From: a bacterium
GTDB lineage: Bacteria; JAHJDO01
Assembly (NCBI GenBank): GCA_030611945.1
Contig: JAUWOV010000030.1
Location: 1 to 19,530, forward strand
DNA: 19,530 nucleotides
Direction of reading: 5' to 3'
Below the pieces are notes generated by a model that worked only from the letters and a program-made list of their open reading frames with translations, had not been told where the DNA came from and did not search any database. Below are positions 15,047-19,530 of the stretch, piece after piece. The translations under genes and the position numbers were made by a program. The first letter of the stretch is position 1; every line of letters begins with the position of its first letter.

Positions 15047-16097
15047 CAGGATATGAACCTAAGACTTTCAAAGAAATACACTTTTTTTCTAATTCTTTTA
15101 GCGCAAGTTTTATCTCTTTATCCTTCCTGTCCCCTTCACAGTCAATAAAGAAGATATATTCCCATGCTTTTTGTTTAGACGGCCGTGATTCAATCTTTGT
15201 TAAATTAATATTACGTCTTTTAAAAATTCCGAGTATATTATAAAGCGATCCGGGTTCATCCTTTACAAAGAACATGATAGAGGTCTTCATATGCTCGCAT
15301 TTTTCACTAATATCCTTGCTAATTACCAGAAAACGCGTCAGATTAGTTTCTGAATCTTCAATATGCTGTTCTAATATGTTTAAACTGTATATTTCAGCAG
15401 CAAGTTCATTGGCTATTGCTCCGTTCTGTTTTGACTGAGATGCCAGTTTTGCCGCCTCCGCAGTACTGGATGTTTCTATGAATTGGACAGAGGCCAGATT
15501 ATTACTTATCCATGTTCTACACTGCGCCAAAGCCTGAGGATGAGAATACACACGTTTAATTTCCTTTTTAGAACCTTTTGCTAATAAGTTATGAGTAATA
15601 GGCAAACTCACTTCTCCTGATATCTTAAGATCAGAGTTGAAAAACATGTCTAATGTATATGAGACCATACCCTCTGTAGAGTTTTCAACAGGAACAAGAC
15701 CAAAATGAACTTTGTCCTTTTCGACTTCTCTGAAAACATCTAAAATAGTACTAACAGGAACAAAATCAACAAAGGACCCAAATCTCTTCCTTGCAGCAAG
15801 ATAGGTATTAGAAGCCTCCGGTCCCAAATATGCTACTTTAATAGATGACTGCAAACTGCGGCATACAGATAGTATTTCACGATATATGGTAACAATCATT
15901 TGTTTTGATAAATGTCCTTTATTTCTCAAAACAAGTTTTTTGAGAATATTCTCTTCGCGAGTCTTATCGTGTGTTTTTAATCGCTTTTTTTGCTTTTCTT
16001 TACCAATAGCTACTGCTGTTTTTGCTCTTTGATTTAACAGGTCTAAAATCTTTTCATCCAAAGAATCTATTGTTTTTCTTAATTTATCAATATTCAT
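15030..16097 (-). CDS. pheA: Bifunctional chorismate mutase / prephenate dehydratase
   Basis: This 355-residue P-protein turns chorismate into prephenate and then phenylpyruvate for phenylalanine synthesis. Residues 1-85 are an AroQ-type chorismate mutase (MNIDKLRKTIDSLDEKILDLLNQR without its usual interruptions, then IGKEKQ and IYREILSVCRSLQ). Residues 87-260 are the prephenate dehydratase: VAYLGPEASNTYLAA, LVPVENSTEGMV, YSHPQALAQC, ETSSTAEAA and LTRFLVIS. Residues 272-350 form an ACT regulatory domain with EPGSLYNILGIFKRRNINL and the ESRP motif (303-306), so phenylalanine feedback is expected. The ATG at 16097 has GAGGGG right before it; an ATG four codons upstream has no binding site. It lies 23 bases after the shortened hicB-like gene. 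No leader peptide attenuator is visible. Confidence 0.96.
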   Translation of the reverse strand: MNIDKLRKTIDSLDEKILDLLNQRAKTAVAIGKEKQKKRLKTHDKTREENILKKLVLRNKGHLSKQMIVTIYREILSVCRSLQSSIKVAYLGPEASNTYLAARKRFGSFVDFVPVSTILDVFREVEKDKVHFGLVPVENSTEGMVSYTLDMFFNSDLKISGEVSLPITHNLLAKGSKKEIKRVYSHPQALAQCRTWISNNLASVQFIETSSTAEAAKLASQSKQNGAIANELAAEIYSLNILEQHIEDSETNLTRFLVISKDISEKCEHMKTSIMFFVKDEPGSLYNILGIFKRRNINLTKIESRPSKQKAWEYIFFIDCEGDRKDKEIKLALKELEKKCISLKVLGSYPVDTGV

Positions 16098-16120
16098 CTC
16101 ACCCCTCATCTAAAATAATG

Positions 16121-16282
16121 TCAAATGCCAAAGGTTTCAATGTGAAAATGAATCGCTGACTTTATATCAGAAAGCGCCTCTTCATAAGTATCCCCTTGCC
16201 CAACCACAACCCCTTTGAACCCCAATGGATATGACACATAACCATCAGGATGTTTCTCTACAACGATTTTAAACTGTCTCAT
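16121..16282 (-). CDS. Shortened second HicB-like antitoxin
   Basis: A 53-residue protein begins MRQFKIVVEKHPDGYVSYPL and continues GFKGVVVGQGDTYEEALSDI then KSAIHFHIETFGI, where it stops. This matches the N-terminal HicB/UPF0150 fold (partial RNase-H-like) and resembles family members of about 70 residues, which continue after HIETFG; the C-terminal end is therefore missing or replaced. GGGGGTGAT lies before the ATG. It is 19 bases after hicB. Its sequence differs clearly from that hicB, so it is a different subfamily and not a recent duplicate. It could be an orphan antitoxin or a decaying gene. It is easily missed because of its size. Confidence 0.75.
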   Translation of the reverse strand: MRQFKIVVEKHPDGYVSYPLGFKGVVVGQGDTYEEALSDIKSAIHFHIETFGI

Positions 16283-16301
16283 AACAAATCACCCCCGTTT
16301 T

Positions 16302-16511
16302 CTATACTGCTACATATTCAGCAAAAGAGGTCTGTTTGGGAATAGGTAAACTATCTTCCCTTAATCCATCCAAATGAAATTGTATTGCTTCGTGCATATT
16401 TTTTTCTGTTTCTTCCCTTGTCTTCCCAGTAGCGATACATCCTAGCAAGTCAGGTGAATATGCAGAGTAATTATTTTCGCATTTTTCAATAACGATTAGA
16501 AACCTTCTCAT
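16302..16511 (-). CDS. hicB: HicB-family antitoxin
   Basis: This 69-residue protein has the HicB fold: MRRFLIVIEKCENNYSAYSPDLLGC then IATGKTREETEKNMHEAIQFHLDGL. The pattern 'Y-S-A-Y-x-P-D-L-x-G-C-x-A-x-G' is the family core. There is no added C-terminal DNA-binding domain, so it is the short type. It should neutralise the adjacent HicA by covering its active site. The ATG overlaps the hicA stop by 4 bases (ATGA), the usual toxin-first order of hicAB. It lies between trpS and pheA in an otherwise housekeeping series, which fits a recently gained or mobile small module. Confidence 0.93.
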   Translation of the reverse strand: MRRFLIVIEKCENNYSAYSPDLLGCIATGKTREETEKNMHEAIQFHLDGLREDSLPIPKQTSFAEYVAV

Positions 16512-16705
16512 CTTCTCACTCCTTTAATTTGTGCTTGTTTCCATATACTATTTAATGTCCCCAGAGCAAGATCATCGTTTGGATGACCAGCTATAGTAAC
16601 TCTACCATGTTTGGTTGGATGTTTAAATTGTTTATGGTCTCCTTTAGTGCCAACGATAAACCATCCATCTTTTCTTATAATCTTAACAATATCCCTTATT
16701 TTCAT
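16508..16705 (-). CDS. hicA: HicA-family mRNA interferase toxin
   Basis: This 65-residue toxin has a double-stranded-RNA-binding-like fold. The sequence MKIRDIVKIIRKDGWFIVGTKGDH then KQFKHPTKHGRVTIAGHPNDDLALGTLNSIWKQAQI matches HicA throughout. H24, in GDHKQFKHP, is the expected catalytic histidine (family G-S/D-H). Known family members cleave mRNA and inhibit growth until bound by HicB. There is no clear Shine-Dalgarno before the ATG at 16705. A weak promoter (TTGAAT, 16 bases, TAAAAT) would start transcription at or beside the ATG, so leaderless translation is possible. It lies 84 bases after trpS. Confidence 0.93.
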   Translation of the reverse strand: MKIRDIVKIIRKDGWFIVGTKGDHKQFKHPTKHGRVTIAGHPNDDLALGTLNSIWKQAQIKGVRR

Positions 16706-16709
16706 ATTT

Positions 16710-16737
16710 ATTTTACCACACTAAATTTTAGATTCAA
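16710..16737 (-). promoter_or_regulatory. Weak candidate promoter and operator of hicAB
   Basis: TTGAAT (16737-16732) and TAAAAT (16715-16710) are separated by 16 bases on the minus strand. Between them sits the 11-base symmetric CTAAAATTTAG (16731-16721), a possible site for autoregulation. The predicted start falls at the hicA start codon. The AT-rich context makes chance matches likely. Confidence 0.25.
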
Positions 16738-16790
16738 ATTTCCCATGCTTCGTGCTTCGCATTTAAATCTCTTTGTCATTTGAACTTTAT
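16720..16790. repeat. AT-rich spacer with short repeated words between trpS and hicA
   Basis: The spacer holds GCTTCGTGCTTCGC, a tandem of GCTTCGT/GCTTCGC, set between runs of the type ATTCAAATTT and CATTTGAAC. In style it resembles the spacer at 1640-1690. It marks the upstream edge of the toxin-antitoxin island and may be an interspersed repeat or an insertion scar. Confidence 0.35.
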
Positions 16791-17797
16791 TATTTAGCAT
16801 TTATATTGTACAATTTCATTGCTTCTCTAACTTTTGACATGGTAGCCTGCGCAACCTGCCTCGCTTTTTTAGTTCCCTCATGTAGAATCTCTTCAACCAG
16901 TTTTCTTCTTTCTTGATAATATAACCTTTTTTCACGAATGGGAGATAATTTCTCAATTATATTTTGAGCTAATTGTTTTTTGCATTGAACACAACCTCTA
17001 TCTCCCCTTTTACATTCTTTTCTAATTATCTCTAATTCCTCAACACTAAACATTTCATGATAATGATATATTGTGCAAATATTAGGATGACCTTTGTCAT
17101 TAAGACGAATTTTCTGTGTATCAGTTATTGCTGAGAGAACTTTCTTTTCAATTATTTCCGGAGAATCAGCCAGATATATAGCATTATTCAGGCTCTTGCT
17201 CATTTTATTTCCATCCAGTCCTTTAACCCTTGGAAATCGGCCTATTTTAGGTTCCGGTTCCTTCAGTGTTTGCCCGTAAATCTGGTTAAATTTTCTAACA
17301 ATTTCTCTCGCTAACTCAATTTGAGGCAATTGATCATCACCTACCGGCACCAAATCAGCCTGAAACGCAGTAATGTCTGCTGCCTGACTAACCGGATATC
17401 CTAAGAACCCAAAGGTTACACTGTTACCAAACAAATCCTTTTTTTGTTTAATCTCCTCTTTAACTGTCGGATTTCTCTCTAATCTGGCAATTGTAACCAG
17501 ATTAGAATAGAAAACAGTCAGTTCTGCTATTTCAGGAATTAAAGATTGAATAAAAATTGTTGACTTATCCGGGTCAATACCAACAGCAAGATTATCAACT
17601 GCAACCTCAAAAACGTTGCTTCGCACTTTTTGTGGGTCTTTAAAATTGTCGGTTAACGCCTGTACATCAGCAATTATTACAAATGTATCATATTCATCCT
17701 GAAGCGCTACACGATCTTGCAGGGCGCCCAGAAGATGTCCAATGTGCAGCTGCCCTGTCGGTCTATCACCTGTTAAAATTCTTTTTTTTGTATTCAT
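16790..17797 (-). CDS. trpS: Tryptophanyl-tRNA synthetase
   Basis: This 335-residue class I synthetase charges tRNA-Trp. The HIGH signature is PTGQLHIGHLLGAL (13-26) and the KMSKS signature is GLDGNKMSKSLNN (193-205). Other typical parts are LTDNFKDP, GYPVSQAADITAFQADLVPVGDDQ (the tryptophan pocket region) and FNQIYG. The C-terminal domain has C241, C262, C269 and C272, a C-x20-C-x6-C-x2-C arrangement like the [4Fe-4S] motif reported for Thermotoga-type TrpRS; this is treated as a finding. The ATG at 17797 overlaps the stop of the M50 peptidase gene by 4 bases (ATGA), so it is expressed from the lpxA-lpxI unit. Confidence 0.97.
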   Translation of the reverse strand: MNTKKRILTGDRPTGQLHIGHLLGALQDRVALQDEYDTFVIIADVQALTDNFKDPQKVRSNVFEVAVDNLAVGIDPDKSTIFIQSLIPEIAELTVFYSNLVTIARLERNPTVKEEIKQKKDLFGNSVTFGFLGYPVSQAADITAFQADLVPVGDDQLPQIELAREIVRKFNQIYGQTLKEPEPKIGRFPRVKGLDGNKMSKSLNNAIYLADSPEIIEKKVLSAITDTQKIRLNDKGHPNICTIYHYHEMFSVEELEIIRKECKRGDRGCVQCKKQLAQNIIEKLSPIREKRLYYQERRKLVEEILHEGTKKARQVAQATMSKVREAMKLYNINAK

Positions 17798-18411
17798 AAT
17801 TTCATACCAGTCATTAAAGAGGCTAAAGGCATAATAACATAATTAAAAATCAGCCTAAAAAATCCGGAGGACACAAATAGGATTATCAAAATAAATCCAA
17901 ACCGCTCAAATCTCAAGTAAGTCATCATTTGCCTATACGGCAGTACTGACATTAATATCTTTGAACCGTCCAGCGGAGGTATTGGAATAAGATTAAATAC
18001 CCCTAAAAGAATATTTATCAGCACACCATATATACACAGCATGGTGAAAGCAGGTACTATTTTTGCAATTCCTAATTGTATAAGAATCGCAAAAAAAATC
18101 GCTGCCGCAAAATTCGCCGCGCATCCGGCAAGAGAAACGAGAATCATATCTCTTTTAGAATTCCTGAAATTATTAGGATTAATTGGAACTGGTTTTGCGC
18201 CTCCAATCACAAATCCGATTGTCAGGTATGCTAAAATAGGCATTATTATAGTCATGAACAGATCAACATGTGGAAGAGGATTAAGCGTAAGTCTTCCCAT
18301 ATCCCGGGCAGTAGGGTCTCCACACTTATAAGCCACCCAGCCATGGGCAACCTCGTGTATTACTACTGCAAAAAGCAGAACAAAAATTTGCAATAAAATT
18401 GCAGGATTCAT
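17794..18411 (-). CDS. M50-family (site-2-protease-like) membrane metallopeptidase
   Basis: This integral membrane zinc peptidase has about 205 residues and five to six hydrophobic segments. The zinc site HEVAH lies in LLFAVVIHEVAHGWVAYKCGDP, and the second conserved motif is NLIPIPPLDGSKIL near two thirds of the length, giving the third ligand Asp. There is no PDZ domain, so it is the short type often found next to trpS and not RseP. The substrate is unknown. I chose the ATG at 18411 because the protein then begins MNPAILLQIF like its relatives; a TTG at 18426 with AGGA upstream, overlapping lpxI, is also possible. The end overlaps trpS by 4 bases. Confidence 0.92.
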   Translation of the reverse strand: MNPAILLQIFVLLFAVVIHEVAHGWVAYKCGDPTARDMGRLTLNPLPHVDLFMTIIMPILAYLTIGFVIGGAKPVPINPNNFRNSKRDMILVSLAGCAANFAAAIFFAILIQLGIAKIVPAFTMLCIYGVLINILLGVFNLIPIPPLDGSKILMSVLPYRQMMTYLRFERFGFILIILFVSSGFFRLIFNYVIMPLASLMTGMKL

Positions 18412-18415
18412 ATAT

Positions 18416-19234
18416 TTAAAATGCAACCATGCAGATTCCTGCGCGGTTTGCTATATTTACAGATTCTTCTATATCCAGAACGATGGTTTTCTGCGCTTCT
18501 ATAGCTATCGCAGACGCATTGGCTTCTTTTAAAAGCCTGATTGTATCAGGACCAATTGTGGGAACATCAAGACTCATATCCTGATCAGACCAGCTGACCT
18601 TAACCATAACTATACCATTTTTACAATACATGCCGGCTCGTTTAATTGTCTGGTCCGTACCTTCTATTGACTCCACTGCCAGGACAGCCTTATCCTTTAC
18701 AATAACTGTTTGTCCTATATCAAGAGCTGCGATTGATATGGCTATTCTCTGCCCGAAACTAATATCTTCCATTTCTTTTTGTGTGGGCTTTCTTTCTGTA
18801 AGGACGCCTCTTTGAGGGACAAGAGGCCTGATAAGTATAGTAGAATCCAATAATTTTATATCCAATTCAGCAAGCTTATTTGCTACTGCCTTTAGCAGTG
18901 TATTATCTAATTTATCAGCTGCAAATTTAATAAGATTAGATATCATCCCGTCTCTTGGAATATTTTTAAACAGCAGGCTCTTCTCTATTTTTCCTACCAT
19001 AAAAACTTCCTTTAACTCTTCTTTGACTAAAATATCTAAACCTTTTTCCATCTCTCCAATACTGATCCAATATATTTTATCTACATAGTTTTCCAAATCA
19101 GTATTTGTTTCCTCTTTTAATGCAATAGCAACTACCTTCATGCCCCTTCTCTTAGCTTCCTGCGCTAGAATAATGGGAAACTTTCCTTTTCCGGAGATCA
19201 AGCCAATCCTAGAACTGGTTATTACATCCTTCAT
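18416..19234 (-). CDS. lpxI: UDP-2,3-diacylglucosamine pyrophosphatase LpxI
   Basis: This 272-residue LpxI (DUF1009-type) enzyme hydrolyses UDP-2,3-diacylglucosamine to lipid X and UMP in lipid A synthesis, replacing LpxH in many bacteria. Recognisable parts are IGLISGKGKFPIILAQEAKRRG (without its full length here: GLISGKGKFPIILAQ), KEVFMVGKIEKS, DNTLLKAVANKLAE, LIRPLVPQRGVLTERKPT, DISFGQRIAISIAALDIGQTV, AVESIEGTDQTI and VPTIGPDTI. The N-terminal half binds the product and the C-terminal half carries the catalytic site, as known for the Caulobacter enzyme. Its ATG overlaps the lpxA stop by 4 bases, so the two lipid A enzymes are coupled. Confidence 0.95.
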   Translation of the reverse strand: MKDVITSSRIGLISGKGKFPIILAQEAKRRGMKVVAIALKEETNTDLENYVDKIYWISIGEMEKGLDILVKEELKEVFMVGKIEKSLLFKNIPRDGMISNLIKFAADKLDNTLLKAVANKLAELDIKLLDSTILIRPLVPQRGVLTERKPTQKEMEDISFGQRIAISIAALDIGQTVIVKDKAVLAVESIEGTDQTIKRAGMYCKNGIVMVKVSWSDQDMSLDVPTIGPDTIRLLKEANASAIAIEAQKTIVLDIEESVNIANRAGICMVAF

Positions 19235-19530
19235 TTACATATACCCCTATCAGATGTTTTAATAAAATTCAGAAGATATTGCACCTCATCTATTAAGGGA
19301 ATCTCTTCCTCAATTTTTTTTATGGCCTGAGTAGTATTCATGCCGGATCTAAATAAAATTTTATAAGCTTTTTTAAGCTTTTCTATAACAGGAGCAGGGA
19401 TATTGTTTCTGGTTAGTCCTATAGTATTCAATCCGTATATCCTTGTAGGATGACCATCTGCCCTTGCAAATGGAGGAATGTCCTTAACCACTTTAGACAG
19501 TCCTCCTACCATAGCAAGCCTGCCAACTCT
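19231..19530 (-). CDS. lpxA: UDP-N-acetylglucosamine acyltransferase LpxA, C-terminal part
   Basis: The last 99 residues are in the window and the frame stays open to the edge, starting RVGRLAMVGGLSKVVKDIPPF. This is the end of the left-handed beta-helix, followed by ADGHPTRIYGLNTIGLTRNN and the helical tail IPAPVIEKLKKAYKILF to KTSDRGICK. LpxA transfers the first acyl chain to UDP-GlcNAc to begin lipid A synthesis, as a trimer in the cytoplasm. The block AMVGGLSKV-x-K-D-I-P-P-F and the G-L-N-x-x-G-L-x-R motif are diagnostic. The stop overlaps the lpxI start by 4 bases. The catalytic histidine lies outside the window. Confidence 0.95.
   Translation of the reverse strand, partial: RVGRLAMVGGLSKVVKDIPPFARADGHPTRIYGLNTIGLTRNNIPAPVIEKLKKAYKILFRSGMNTTQAIKKIEEEIPLIDEVQYLLNFIKTSDRGICK

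Noticed and set aside
1-19530. CRISPR array, integron or prophage
   Set aside because: No regularly spaced direct repeats, cas genes, integrase gene or phage structural genes are visible; the only mobile trace is the transposase relic.

Overview
The window is an AT-rich piece of a Gram-negative bacterial chromosome. Every confident gene lies on the minus strand, so transcription runs from position 19530 towards 1. The organism makes lipid A (lpxA, lpxI) and heptose-containing surface glycan (hldA, gmhB). It carries split glycyl-tRNA synthetase (glyQ, glyS), the archaeal-type phosphoglycerate mutase, and secretion-type pseudopilins with the H-X9-DG ending. Together these suggest a member of the PVC-side lineages, most likely Omnitrophota or a relative. 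That placement is inference from gene content and style, not from a marker search.

Region 1 (19530 to about 16790) is a tightly packed unit with 4-base ATGA overlaps or very short gaps: lpxA (partial), lpxI, an M50 site-2-protease-like membrane peptidase, and trpS. The TrpRS has a four-cysteine pattern like the iron-sulfur-bearing TrpRS enzymes. Region 2 (16790 to 16121) is a small toxin-antitoxin island: hicA, hicB and a second, shortened hicB-like gene. Region 3 (16097 to 5170) is a long housekeeping run: pheA, a UPF0280 gene, rpsU, a short membrane protein with a TrkA-C domain, apgM, recO, glyQ, glyS, nagA, tRNA-Ala(CGC), acyP, gmhB and hldA. Many of these overlap by 1 to 49 bases, which points to a long polycistronic unit with internal promoters, one of them proposed ahead of the UPF0280 gene.

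Region 4 (5169 to 4317) has no intact gene. It holds a broken transposase relic on the plus strand and two striking perfect inverted repeats (a 32-base palindrome, and a 16-bp stem with a 10-base loop). It ends in a near-consensus promoter with a LacI-type operator on the start point. Region 5 (4316 to 1) is an accessory carbohydrate-related group driven from that promoter: a LacI-family regulator, a cupin, an unclassified glycoside-hydrolase-like TIM-barrel protein, a pseudopilin, and a secreted LamG protein that runs off the edge. The regulator probably controls itself and at least the next two genes.

The most unusual observations are a perfect 19-bp stem with a 10-base loop inside the apgM coding sequence, the cluster of long palindromes beside the transposase relic, and a G/C-run hairpin that joins the recO stop to the glyQ ribosome binding site. 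Also notable are the hicA-hicB-hicB' arrangement, the cysteine motif of TrpRS, and a Trk/Ktr-filter-like sequence in a three-helix TrkA-C protein. No CRISPR array, prophage or complete mobile element is visible.
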